DNA from: a candidate division WOR-3 bacterium
GTDB taxonomy: Bacteria > Hydrothermota > Tepidihabitantia > Tepidihabitantales > JBDRVQ01
Length of the DNA: 40,133 nucleotides
Assembly: GCA_039801905.1 (NCBI GenBank)
Contig: JBDRVQ010000015.1
Span: 1-40,133, forward strand
Reading direction: 5' to 3'
In this document: piece after piece, positions 14,024 through 21,847 of the stretch
Layout: each line of letters opens with the position of its first letter
How positions within the stretch are numbered: position 1 is the stretch's first letter
The notes under the pieces: model-generated
What the model was told of the DNA's origin: nothing
The model's input: only the letters and a program-made list of their open reading frames with translations
The model's database searches: none
Made by a program: the position numbers and the translations under genes

Positions 14024-16696
14024 ATGAAACAGATATTAGTATTTTTATTTTTTCTCGTTTCCTTTTCTTTATGGGGAAAAGAAATTTACTCTCCGGGTGA
14101 AATTATTGTGGAGTTTGCACCCGAGGTTCGTGCCCAGTTGTCCCGGGAAAAGAATAACTCCCTCTCTTTTTCTGACGGCATCATCCTCACTGGTTTACCC
14201 AAGGTGGATGAGTTAAATCGGAAATATTCGGTAATCGCGGCTCGCCCCGCTGCCCGGAAAATTACCCCCCTCGTAGAAAAGTATAATCTTGACCTCTTAT
14301 ATCTCTTTATTTTTGCCGATAAGGAAATTGAAATAGAAAAGGTGATTAAGGAGTATAAGGCGCTAAAAGAGGTAAAAGATGTTTTACCCAATTACGGCTT
14401 TCCCGTAGATAGGATTCCCAATGATCCCCTCTTCGGCAACCAATGGCATCTACCCAGGATGATGTGTCCGGAAGCCTGGGACTTCACTACTGGTGATACC
14501 AATGTGACTCTTGTCGTCATTGACCAAGGGGTTGATTATGGCCATCAAGATTTAATCGGGAGTTTCTGGGTAAACCGGGCTGAAGACTTGAATGGTAATG
14601 GTCGTTTTGATACCTTTCCACCACCGGAAGGTGATTTAGATGGTGTTGATCAAGATGATAATGGCTATTATGACGATGTGATTGGCTTTGATATGGTCGA
14701 TGGGGAACCAAATCCGATGCCGGACCCCGGTAGCGACCACGGAACAATCTGCCACGGTATTGCCTGTGCCCGAACCGACAATGGAGTTGGTGTAGCATCA
14801 GTTGGTTGGCAAGTGCGAGGGATGAATCTCCGCTGCGGAACTGGTGGTTATATTTATATCTTTCCGGCAATTTCTGGCATCATTTATGCCGCCCAGAATG
14901 GTGCCTTTGCCATTTCTAACAGTTGGGGTGGTAGCAGTTATATCCCGCAAGTCAATTCCGCAATTCAGTTCGCCTGGGAGTCGGGTTGTGTCATCTCCGC
15001 CTCCGCTGGTAATGAGTATTCCGGCGGGGCACCCCGTTATCCTGCCTGTTACGAACATGTAATTGCCACTGCGGCCAGTGACCGTAACGATTGGCATTCG
15101 GTTTGGGGAGGCGGCCAACAGTCAAATTATGCGGATTGGGTTGATGTCTCCGCCCCTGGGAGTGGTGTTTTAACGACAACCAATAACAATGGTTACGGTG
15201 CCTATGATGGAACATCAATGTCTTCCCCTTGCGTTGCTGGTCAAGCCGCCTTAATGAAAGCCGCTTTTCCGGCGATGACTAACGATGAGTGTACAACAAA
15301 AATCTTCTTAACCTGTGACCCTATGCCTGATACCCTTTATGCACAAGGACTTTTGGGACACGGGCGGATTAATGTTGGTAAAGCAATCCTCTCCTCGGTT
15401 TGGTGCCACCTTACGGTTTTGGATTTCCGGATTAACGATGCCAGTGGGAATAATAATGGTGTACCCGAACCCGGCGAAATCTGCGCTCTAATCGTCACCT
15501 TAAAAAATGCCAGTGGTTGGCAGAATGCGGAAAATATTACCGCTCATCTGACAACCAGTAACCCATTTATGGAGATTATGAAAAATTCCGCCAGTTTTCC
15601 CAATATTCCAGCAGGAGGCACAGGCTCTTGCTCCCAGGATTCATTTGTCTTCCGCTTACAGGCAGCCGCCCCACCCCAAAAAGTGAAATTTTTAATGACT
15701 AAAAACTCAAATCCCCGCTCTTTATATCTAATTGATACCCTAAATATCACTTGTGGTTTCCCGCGGGTAATTTTGGTTGATGACGATGCGGGGCAGAATT
15801 ACGAACGATGGTATAAGGCGGCCTGTGACTCCTTAGCGGTTCTCTACAAATTACACGAAATTGCTACCCAAGGTGTTCCTGCTGCGGAAACCTTAAGGCG
15901 TTACCCAGTAGTCATCTGGTGGACCGGCTTAGATAGCACAACGAGCCTCACCGCTCAGGAAAGGACGGTCTTACAAAACTACCTGGATAATGGAGGTAAA
16001 CTCTTTATCTCCGGAGCAAATATCGGTCAGCATATCGGAAGCGAACCCTTCTACACCAATTATCTGAAAGCGCAATATGTGGCAAATCATTCGGGGGTGA
16101 TTTATATTTACGGTGTCTCCGGTGACCCAATCGGGGGCGGTGATTCAATTGTCGTTGGTGGTTCGGGTGGTGCCAATAACGGGAGAACCAATGATGTGAT
16201 AAACCCAACCGGGGGGGCAATTGCTACTCACTACTACCGCGGCACACCGACATCCTATGCCGGAATTAGATACGAAGGAAGTTATAAATTGGTTTATTTC
16301 GCTTTCCCATTTGAAGCGGTAAATTACACCAGCCGGTATGTCCAGAAACCGGAACTTTTGAGAAGAATTCTTCTCTACTTTGGTGAACAACTCCCTTACG
16401 GGTTAGAGGAAGAAAAGAAGGAAGAGTTAACCCAAAAAGAGATGAAGAGATTTTTATCTCTTAATTCCAATCCCTTCTCTAAGGACGGGATAATATCCTT
16501 CTGTCTACCATTCTCCCTTCCTCTACGGATTGAACTTTATAATGCCAGCGGACAACACATTCAAACTGTCTATTCCGGGGAGGGAAAATCCGGTTTGGTA
16601 AGGATTCCTAACGGTTTGAAATCAGGCATCTACTTTTTTGAACTTAAAACACCCTTCAATAAGGAGAGGATAAAAGCGGTTAAGATTAAAGATTAG
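14024..16696 (+). CDS. Secreted subtilisin-family (S8) serine protease with T9SS tail
   Basis: The 890-residue protein has a signal peptide (MKQILVFLFFLVSFSLWG) and an inhibitor-like propeptide (to about residue 135). The S8 domain has the catalytic triad Asp167 (LVVIDQGVDYGHQDL), His239 (SDHGTICHGIACA) and Ser398 (GTSMSSPCVAGQAALM), with the oxyanion Asn in SASAGNEYSG. Acidic insertions such as DLNGNGRFD and DGVDQDDNGYYDD look like calcium sites. A CARDB/Ig-like segment and a domain beginning RVILVDDDAGQNYERWY follow. A C-terminal sorting module ends it (LYNASGQHIQTVY, SGIYFFELK, KAVKIKD). It is intact, unlike the C25 protease nearby, and would be an extracellular or surface degradative enzyme. 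Its stop overlaps the stop of the convergent gene by 4 nt. Confidence 0.92.
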   Translation: MKQILVFLFFLVSFSLWGKEIYSPGEIIVEFAPEVRAQLSREKNNSLSFSDGIILTGLPKVDELNRKYSVIAARPAARKITPLVEKYNLDLLYLFIFADKEIEIEKVIKEYKALKEVKDVLPNYGFPVDRIPNDPLFGNQWHLPRMMCPEAWDFTTGDTNVTLVVIDQGVDYGHQDLIGSFWVNRAEDLNGNGRFDTFPPPEGDLDGVDQDDNGYYDDVIGFDMVDGEPNPMPDPGSDHGTICHGIACARTDNGVGVASVGWQVRGMNLRCGTGGYIYIFPAISGIIYAAQNGAFAISNSWGGSSYIPQVNSAIQFAWESGCVISASAGNEYSGGAPRYPACYEHVIATAASDRNDWHSVWGGGQQSNYADWVDVSAPGSGVLTTTNNNGYGAYDGTSMSSPCVAGQAALMKAAFPAMTNDECTTKIFLTCDPMPDTLYAQGLLGHGRINVGKAILSSVWCHLTVLDFRINDASGNNNGVPEPGEICALIVTLKNASGWQNAENITAHLTTSNPFMEIMKNSASFPNIPAGGTGSCSQDSFVFRLQAAAPPQKVKFLMTKNSNPRSLYLIDTLNITCGFPRVILVDDDAGQNYERWYKAACDSLAVLYKLHEIATQGVPAAETLRRYPVVIWWTGLDSTTSLTAQERTVLQNYLDNGGKLFISGANIGQHIGSEPFYTNYLKAQYVANHSGVIYIYGVSGDPIGGGDSIVVGGSGGANNGRTNDVINPTGGAIATHYYRGTPTSYAGIRYEGSYKLVYFAFPFEAVNYTSRYVQKPELLRRILLYFGEQLPYGLEEEKKEELTQKEMKRFLSLNSNPFSKDGIISFCLPFSLPLRIELYNASGQHIQTVYSGEGKSGLVRIPNGLKSGIYFFELKTPFNKERIKAVKIKD

Positions 16697-17421
16697 CGAC
16701 CAAGAAAGAGTCTTTCCGCTAAAACTCTCGGTAGCCCGGCCTCCAATATCTTTTGGGCGGCGGTTTTGATATCGTATTTTAATTTGATAAACTTAAAACT
16801 CTTCCGATTTTGGTCATAAATACCGAAGGTGGCGCAGGGATTGCCATCCCGGGGCTGCCCAACACTCCCGACATTTATCAGATACCGCTTACCATCTTCA
16901 ATTAAAAATTCCTCTTCTCTGATTAACCGATAGTTTCGGTCACTTTTCTCAACAGCAAAAGGGATGTGGGTGTGACCGATGACACAGATCGGTTCGGTAA
17001 AAAAACGAAATTGATATTTCGCCTCTTCCAGAGAAAATATGTACTCCCAACTCTCGGGAGAATGGGGTGAAGCGTGGCAGATGTAGAAAGGAGGGAAACG
17101 TTCTTTGAGGCGCAAGGGGGCAAGATAGGCAAAGGCTTCTTTATTTAAGTGCCTTTTGGTCCAAATAATTGCCTCCTGGGCAACTTCGTTAAAATATCGG
17201 ATCGGGGTTTTATCTAAGACCCCGGCATCATGATTTCCTAAAACGATATGGAGATTTTTAATTTTGGCTAAGGAAGATAAACATTCATAAGGGTTGGCAC
17301 CATACCCAACGACATCTCCACAACAGATAACTGAGGAGCACTTAGCCTCTTTAATATAATTTAGAACTACTTCTAATGCCTCCCAGTTGGCATGGATGTC
17401 AGAGATGATTGCGATCTTCAT
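16693..17421 (-). CDS. Calcineurin-like metallophosphoesterase
   Basis: The 242-residue protein has the dimetal phosphoesterase motifs in order: SDIHANWEAL, CCGDVVGYGANPYEC, VLGNHDAGV, ICHASPHSPE and VIGHTHIPF, then INVGSVGQPRDGNP. This belongs to the group often annotated as YfcE/diadenosine-tetraphosphatase-like; the substrate cannot be assigned. I start it at the ATG preceding KIAIISDIH, which has GGAAAG upstream and overlaps nusB by 23 nt. A longer start ten codons earlier adds residues foreign to the family. It is the last gene of the ribBA-ribH-nusB operon. Confidence 0.88.
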   Translation of the reverse strand: MKIAIISDIHANWEALEVVLNYIKEAKCSSVICCGDVVGYGANPYECLSSLAKIKNLHIVLGNHDAGVLDKTPIRYFNEVAQEAIIWTKRHLNKEAFAYLAPLRLKERFPPFYICHASPHSPESWEYIFSLEEAKYQFRFFTEPICVIGHTHIPFAVEKSDRNYRLIREEEFLIEDGKRYLINVGSVGQPRDGNPCATFGIYDQNRKSFKFIKLKYDIKTAAQKILEAGLPRVLAERLFLGR

Positions 17422-17833
17422 TCTTTCCAATAGTATTCTGGTAGATGCCATTTAATACCCCATTGATGAATCTCCTTCCGGCATCGTCGGTATATTCTTT
17501 GGCGATTTCAATCGCTTCATCAATCACCACTTTTGGGGGGATGTCGGGAAAATAGAGAAGTTCACAAGTGGCTACCCGGAGAATTGCCCTTTCTAACAAA
17601 TGGAGGCGATTAAGCTTCCAATCTTTTAAGTTCTTCTTTATTACCTTATCAATCTTCTTCCGATTCTTAATCAATTCTTCTATTAAGCGAATGAGATAGG
17701 AGAGGTTCGCGCCTGTAATTTTTAATCTCTTACTTATCTCCTTTAATAAATCCTCCACCGCATCGCCGCAGAGGTCTGAACGGTAAACAATCTCCATTGC
17801 CGCTACCCTTACTTTTCTTCTTCCCCCTTTCAC
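17399..17833 (-). CDS. nusB: Transcription antitermination factor NusB
   Basis: NusB, with NusE (S10), binds boxA RNA to promote rRNA antitermination. The 144-residue all-helical protein shows the family pattern RRKVRVAAMEIVYRSDL at the N-terminus, WKLNRLHLLERAILRVATCELLY in the middle, and IPPKVVIDEAIEIAKEY followed by RRFINGVLNGI near the end. It starts at GTG, because the family's N-terminal basic stretch begins there. It follows ribH, the common bacterial neighbour. Confidence 0.95.
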   Translation of the reverse strand: MKGGRRKVRVAAMEIVYRSDLCGDAVEDLLKEISKRLKITGANLSYLIRLIEELIKNRKKIDKVIKKNLKDWKLNRLHLLERAILRVATCELLYFPDIPPKVVIDEAIEIAKEYTDDAGRRFINGVLNGIYQNTIGKNEDRNHL

Positions 17834-17841
17834 CCTACTTC

Positions 17842-18309
17842 CTAGCCTTTTATCTTCTTTTTCAAATCCGCCATCTCAATCGCTGCCAGAGCGGCTAAGA
17901 ATCCTTTATTCCCTTCCTTAGTCCCAGCACGTTCTACCGCTTGTTCTAAGGTATCGGCGGTGATGATGCCGAAGGAAACCGGAATACCGGTCTTTATTGG
18001 AAGGCGTGCAATCTCCTTTGCTACCGTTCCCGCGATGTATTCGGCATGAGGAGTATCTCCCCGGATGATTGCCCCTAAACAGATTAGCGCATCGTATTTT
18101 TTAGTTAAGGCGATCTCATGAGCAATGCCGGGAATTTCAAATGTGCCAAAGGTCCAGAAAATATCACACCCTTCCGCATTATGCCTTTCCAAGCAGTCAA
18201 GGGCACCTTTGAGCAGACTTTCGGTAATAAACTCATTAAACCGGGCGATGATAATAGCAAACTTCTTATTTCGGGCGTCAAATTGTCCCTTATATTCCCT
18301 CTTCTCCAT
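17842..18309 (-). CDS. ribH: 6,7-dimethyl-8-ribityllumazine synthase
   Basis: RibH condenses the ribityl pyrimidine with dihydroxybutanone phosphate to form lumazine, the penultimate riboflavin step. The 155-residue protein has FAIIIARFNEFITESLLKGA, GTFEIPGIAHEIAL, CLGAIIRGDTPHAEYIAG (with the catalytic His) and SFGIITADTLEQA followed by RAGTKEGNKG. The AGGAGGT ribosome-binding site is upstream. It lies 8 nt behind ribBA. Genes for riboflavin synthase (ribE) and the deaminase/reductase (ribD) are not in the window. Confidence 0.96.
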   Translation of the reverse strand: MEKREYKGQFDARNKKFAIIIARFNEFITESLLKGALDCLERHNAEGCDIFWTFGTFEIPGIAHEIALTKKYDALICLGAIIRGDTPHAEYIAGTVAKEIARLPIKTGIPVSFGIITADTLEQAVERAGTKEGNKGFLAALAAIEMADLKKKIKG

Positions 18310-18317
18310 AATACCTC

Positions 18318-19523
18318 CTAAAATAAATGACCTAACCTATTCCTTTTTGCTATCAAATAATTGATATTCTCTTTTGTTGGTTTGGTCCAGAGAGGAATCC
18401 TTTTTGTGACTTTGAGGCCAAATCCTTCTAAACCGATCACCTTCCTGGGATTATTAGTGATTAATCTAATGGTTGATAAACCCAAGTCGACAAGAATCTG
18501 GGCACCGATTCCATAGTCCCGAATGTCCGGGTCAAAACCCAAAGCCTTAGCGGAATCAACAGTATCATAACCCTTATCCTGTAAAGTGTAGGATTTGAGC
18601 TTGGCTAAAAGTCCTAAGCCTCTACCCTCTTGGCGCATATACAAAAGAACTCCCCTCCCTTCCTTCTCAATCATCTTTAAGGCAATCTTTAACTGATCCC
18701 CACAATCGCATCTTAGAGAAGAGAAGACATCACCCGTGAGGCATTGAGAATGGACGCGCACCAGAACATCTTTTTTCCCTCGCACCTCCCCCTTCACTAG
18801 AGCTAAATGGTGATAGTTCTCTATCGTATCTTCATAGAGATGGAGTTGGAATTCACCAAAGGCGGTAGGTAAGGGCGTTTGGAGAATTTCTCTCACCAAT
18901 TTCTCCTTCTTCTTTCGGTATTCAATCAGATCCCGGATGGTGATAATCTTTAAGCGAAACCTCTGGGCTAATCTTATCAAATCTTTTAACTTTGCCATTT
19001 GACCATCTTCTGCCAGAATTTCGCAGAGGACACCGGCCGGGTAAAATCCCGCCAAGCGAGCCAAATCAACCGCGGCTTCGGTATGACCAGCCCTTCTTAA
19101 TACCCCTCCCTTTACCGCTCTTAAAGGAAAGATATGCCCTGGTCTTAGTAAATCCTCTGGTTTCGTCTTTGGGTCAATTAGTGCCTTCACGGTTTTTGCC
19201 CGGTCGTAGGCAGAAGAACCAGTAGTTGTTCCTTCCCGGGCATCAACCGGGATGGCAAACGGAGTACCAAAACGGGCAGTATTTTCCCCAAAGATCGGTG
19301 GCAACTTCAATTCCTCTAACCTATCTTCGTTTAGGGCGCAGCAGATTAATCCCCTTCCGTATTTTGTCATAAAGTTTATCTTTTGAGGGGTTATCCGCTC
19401 CGCGGCGACGATAAGATCCCCTTCGTTTTCCCGGCTTTCGTCATCCACCACAATGATAACCCGACCCTTTTTTACATCTTCTAAGGCGTCCTCAATTTTA
19501 GAAAATATTGCAGATTTTTTCAT
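18318..19523 (-). CDS. ribBA: Bifunctional DHBP synthase / GTP cyclohydrolase II
   Basis: This 401-residue fusion makes both riboflavin precursors. Residues 1 to about 205 are RibB: VVDDESRENEGDLIVAAE (acidic metal site), TTTGSSAYDRAKTV, RPGHIFPLRA and RRAGHTEAAVDLARLAG. Residues from about 210 are RibA: VRVHSQCLTGDVFSSLRCDCGDQL carries the three zinc Cys, followed by YMRQEGRGLGLLAKLKSY and the dimer loop ITNNPRKVIGLEGFGL. A promoter ends 8 nt before the ATG, so the 5' leader is at most a few nucleotides and cannot hold an FMN riboswitch, the usual control of this gene. Confidence 0.96.
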   Translation of the reverse strand: MKKSAIFSKIEDALEDVKKGRVIIVVDDESRENEGDLIVAAERITPQKINFMTKYGRGLICCALNEDRLEELKLPPIFGENTARFGTPFAIPVDAREGTTTGSSAYDRAKTVKALIDPKTKPEDLLRPGHIFPLRAVKGGVLRRAGHTEAAVDLARLAGFYPAGVLCEILAEDGQMAKLKDLIRLAQRFRLKIITIRDLIEYRKKKEKLVREILQTPLPTAFGEFQLHLYEDTIENYHHLALVKGEVRGKKDVLVRVHSQCLTGDVFSSLRCDCGDQLKIALKMIEKEGRGVLLYMRQEGRGLGLLAKLKSYTLQDKGYDTVDSAKALGFDPDIRDYGIGAQILVDLGLSTIRLITNNPRKVIGLEGFGLKVTKRIPLWTKPTKENINYLIAKRNRLGHLF

Positions 19524-19531
19524 TTTCCCCT

Positions 19532-19559
19532 ATGATACAGAATAATTGGAAAAAGTCAA
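19532..19559 (-). promoter_or_regulatory. ribBA promoter with near-zero leader
   Basis: On the minus strand TTGACT (19554-19559), a 16-nt spacer and TATCAT (19532-19537), then 8 nt (AGGGGAAA) to the ATG. With normal start-site spacing the leader is 0-2 nt; the AGGGG would be only partly transcribed. Confidence 0.6.
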
Positions 19560-19978
19560 TCTTTTCCGTACTATTTATTAATGACTATAAACAAGATAGC
19601 AAATCGTGTATCTTAGGGAAAAATAATAATTTAATGAAGATTTCTATTTTATCATCTCTTACCCACAAAACCCCATCAGAGGTATCTCAACTTCATCTCT
19701 TTTATTACTCCTTTCGGTATATCTTACAAAGACACCATCCCGTAAGTTTTATTATTGGGCGGGCTTTCTATTTGGTTTCCATTTTGGCCTTTCATTACCC
19801 CCTCGGTTAAGCTATCAATTAAGTTTCGGGTTAAAAATATAGTTAGAATCCGGATTAAATCTTCAATTAGACCCTTTGTTAAATTTATAATTATTCCTAT
19901 TATTATTCTTTTTTAGTCAATGGCTACTTCTGTTAGCAACCCATAATAAAACTTTCGCAAAAAGGAGTCTTCAAATAC

Positions 19979-20002
19979 GAAAGGGATATTCCATTCCCTT
20001 TC
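19979..20002. repeat. Hairpin in the ribBA-EamA intergenic region
   Basis: GAAAGGGA pairs with TCCCTTTC (8 bp) around an 8-nt loop. It lies downstream of the EamA gene on the minus strand but lacks a T-tract on either side, so it is not a convincing terminator. The rest of 19560-20173 is AT-rich non-coding DNA with no gene I can support. Confidence 0.4.
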
Positions 20003-20134
20003 TCTAATCTTTCAAAATGAAAAGTGATGAGAATAACTGGCATTTTGTGTTCGCTTAACATCGCCTCTTTCGTATTTCTCTTTTGGAGTCAAAATTAGAA
20101 CCCAATACTCCTATATAATAAATAAGGAATCATT

Positions 20135-20156
20135 GAAGAATCAAAGAAGAATCAAA
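20135..20156. repeat. Two tandem 11-bp repeats
   Basis: GAAGAATCAAA occurs twice in direct tandem just downstream of the EamA stop. Outer arms GAATCATT (20127-20134) and AATGATTC (20167-20174) bracket the pair as an inverted repeat. Possible 3'-end structure; function unknown. Confidence 0.4.
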
Positions 20157-20173
20157 ACCAATCCTTAATGATT

Positions 20174-21067
20174 CTATCGCCTTTGGATAAATATTCCCAA
20201 GATAATAAACATTAAACCAATCACCGTAGAAGAAAGGATTTGTTCCCCAACTGTTAATCTAATAAAAACCAGAGAAAGAAAAGGAATTAAATAGATTAAA
20301 TTACTCACCAAGGCGGTATTCTCCGCCAAGGAAAGCGCCCTTAACCACAAGGGAAAGGTAAGGCCCATCTCAAAAAGACCAACATAAATCGACCCCAATA
20401 ACCCTATCCTATTTTTTAAAATAGAAAATGGTTGGTTAAATCCTTTTAAGAATAGGATATAGATGGTGGAAAAGATAAAGCCAAAAAGAAAATTACCAAA
20501 TAACTTAACTGTCTCTTCCCGCTCATCTTTTAGATTATAAACCCAGTAGAAAGCCCAAACTAAAGCACTAATTAGAGCCAAAAAGACGCCCAAAGGATTA
20601 GTAAATTTTAACTCGCCAATCTCACCCCGAGTGGCGATAATTAAAACACCAAAGAAACTGACGAGAAGTGCCAAAATACTTTTAATCTTTATCCTTTGCT
20701 TCAATAGAAGAATGGAAAGTAAGGGTAAGATTATCGCCCAGGTCTGATTTAGGGGTTGCGCCATCTGTGCGGGCAATAGGGAATATGCTTTAAAGAGAAT
20801 GGCATAGTAAAGAAATGGGTTCAAAAATCCCAAAAGGGCAGAACGGAGGTAATCTTTTCTCTTAAACCCTTTAAGGGGATTCAACTTCTTTTTGCGTTCG
20901 AGAAGAAAAAAGAGAAAGAGGAAGGAAGTAGTCGTTGCCCCCCATAATAGTTGATAAAAATCTAAATGGCGTAAGGTAATCTTAAAGGCGGAAGCAACCG
21001 TTGACCAAAAGAGAATAACTAATCCCGCATAAAGATAAGCCCTTTTCCGGTTTGGACTCTCCCTAAT
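20174..21067 (-). CDS. EamA/DMT-family transporter with apparent ATT start
   Basis: Read from ATT at 21065-21067 the gene encodes 297 residues and ten hydrophobic segments in two EamA repeats, the normal size for this drug/metabolite-transporter superfamily. The first segments read AYLYAGLVILFWSTVASAFK and DFYQLLWGATTTSFLF; the second repeat includes PLGVFLALISALVWAFYW. The frame upstream of residue 62 (TTG at 20884) is open and clearly homologous, so starting there would lose two membrane helices. The stop bounding the frame is TGA at 21077-21079, and no ATG, GTG or TTG lies between it and 20884. GAGGGGAAG precedes the ATT, which overlaps the TAG of the upstream gene. Substrate unknown. Confidence 0.8.
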   Translation of the reverse strand: MRESPNRKRAYLYAGLVILFWSTVASAFKITLRHLDFYQLLWGATTTSFLFLFFLLERKKKLNPLKGFKRKDYLRSALLGFLNPFLYYAILFKAYSLLPAQMAQPLNQTWAIILPLLSILLLKQRIKIKSILALLVSFFGVLIIATRGEIGELKFTNPLGVFLALISALVWAFYWVYNLKDEREETVKLFGNFLFGFIFSTIYILFLKGFNQPFSILKNRIGLLGSIYVGLFEMGLTFPLWLRALSLAENTALVSNLIYLIPFLSLVFIRLTVGEQILSSTVIGLMFIILGIFIQRR

Positions 21068-21374
21068 CTCTTCCCCTCAGGAATTTTATGTCTTTAATTG
21101 CTTCCTTACCAATCACTCGGTTTGCCTTATTGATTATTTCCTTCTTCATCAGAAGAAGTTGCGAACGCCAGGTGGGATTGGGACAAGAGAGATAGAGAAT
21201 TCCTTCTTTCACCTCAACCGCTTTCGCATATTTTGCCACCTTCTCACCCACAATCTCCTGCCAGCGCAACACCGCCTGCCAGGCAACTATCTCCTCAGCC
21301 AATCCTAAATCGTGAATGATTTTTTTTATTGCCTCGCCGAGACGGGAAAAGTCTTTATCCTTATCAGATTTCAA
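21063..21374 (-). CDS. DUF721 / DciA-like protein
   Basis: The 103-residue protein fits DUF721: an N-terminal segment SRLGEAIKKIIHDLGLAE, the core WQEIVGEKVAKYAKAVEV and LYLSCPNPTWRSQLLLMKKEII, then RVIGKEAIKDIKFLRG. Some DUF721 members (DciA) load or support the replicative helicase DnaB. Its presence three genes after dnaG fits a replication role, but the assignment rests on resemblance. The start is TTG with GAGGTGG upstream, overlapping the previous gene by 11 nt. Its TAG overlaps the ATT start of the transporter. Confidence 0.75.
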   Translation of the reverse strand: MKSDKDKDFSRLGEAIKKIIHDLGLAEEIVAWQAVLRWQEIVGEKVAKYAKAVEVKEGILYLSCPNPTWRSQLLLMKKEIINKANRVIGKEAIKDIKFLRGRD

Positions 21375-21846
21375 AAATTTCCACCTCTCTTCTTTTCCAA
21401 TCTAATAAAGCCACCGTTGCCCGGCCGGTAAGCCAGCCCGCTGCCTCTCCGGGATTGATTAAGAATGGCTTACCTTTTTGGGAAAAAACTTTATGGGTAT
21501 GGCCGTAGATAACGAAATCCGCATCCCCTTTCAATTCCTTCGGTAATTGATGATAAACTAAAATTTTCCCACTATTAAGGTCCAAACTTAAAGGCGGATT
21601 GGTGATGAGAAGTTTATTCTCCTGCGCTATCTTTTCTAAACCTCTCCTTTCCCCATCGCAATTTCCAAAAACCCCAAAGAAAGGGAGAGATAAAGAAGAA
21701 AATTCTTTAAGGGTGAAGGGTGCTACATAATCGCCACAATGAATTACCAAATCCACCCCTTTCTCCTTAAAGAGAAGAAGTGCCTGGTGGACCTTATCAA
21801 GCCGGTCATGGGTATCAGAAATTATCCCGATCCGATTAACATCCAT
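21364..21846 (-). CDS. YfcE-type metallophosphoesterase
   Basis: This 160-residue single-domain phosphoesterase has motifs IGIISDTHDRLDKV, VIHCGDYVAPFTL, GVFGNCDGERRGL, ILVYHQ and VIYGHTHKVF, ending with LINPGEAAGWLTGRATVALLD. It has the Asn-Cys-Asp variant of the GNHD motif seen in YfcE/MJ0936-like enzymes, which hydrolyse phosphodiesters in vitro. The start is the ATG before DVNRIGIIS, just overlapping the rpoD stop; a TTG three codons earlier is possible. A second, distinct phosphoesterase closes the ribBA operon. Confidence 0.87.
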   Translation of the reverse strand: MDVNRIGIISDTHDRLDKVHQALLLFKEKGVDLVIHCGDYVAPFTLKEFSSLSLPFFGVFGNCDGERRGLEKIAQENKLLITNPPLSLDLNSGKILVYHQLPKELKGDADFVIYGHTHKVFSQKGKPFLINPGEAAGWLTGRATVALLDWKRREVEIFEI

Positions 21847-21847
21847 T

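Noticed and set aside
15000-15120. Long open frames antisense to the subtilase and other genes
   Set aside because: They are shadows of the coding frame and lack start signals or family motifs.
18318-19560. FMN riboswitch before ribBA
   Set aside because: The promoter lies 8 nt from the start codon, leaving no transcribed leader to hold one.
19508-19810. 100-codon plus-strand frame in the ribBA-EamA gap
   Set aside because: It overlaps the ribBA promoter and start, is low complexity and has no ribosome-binding site.
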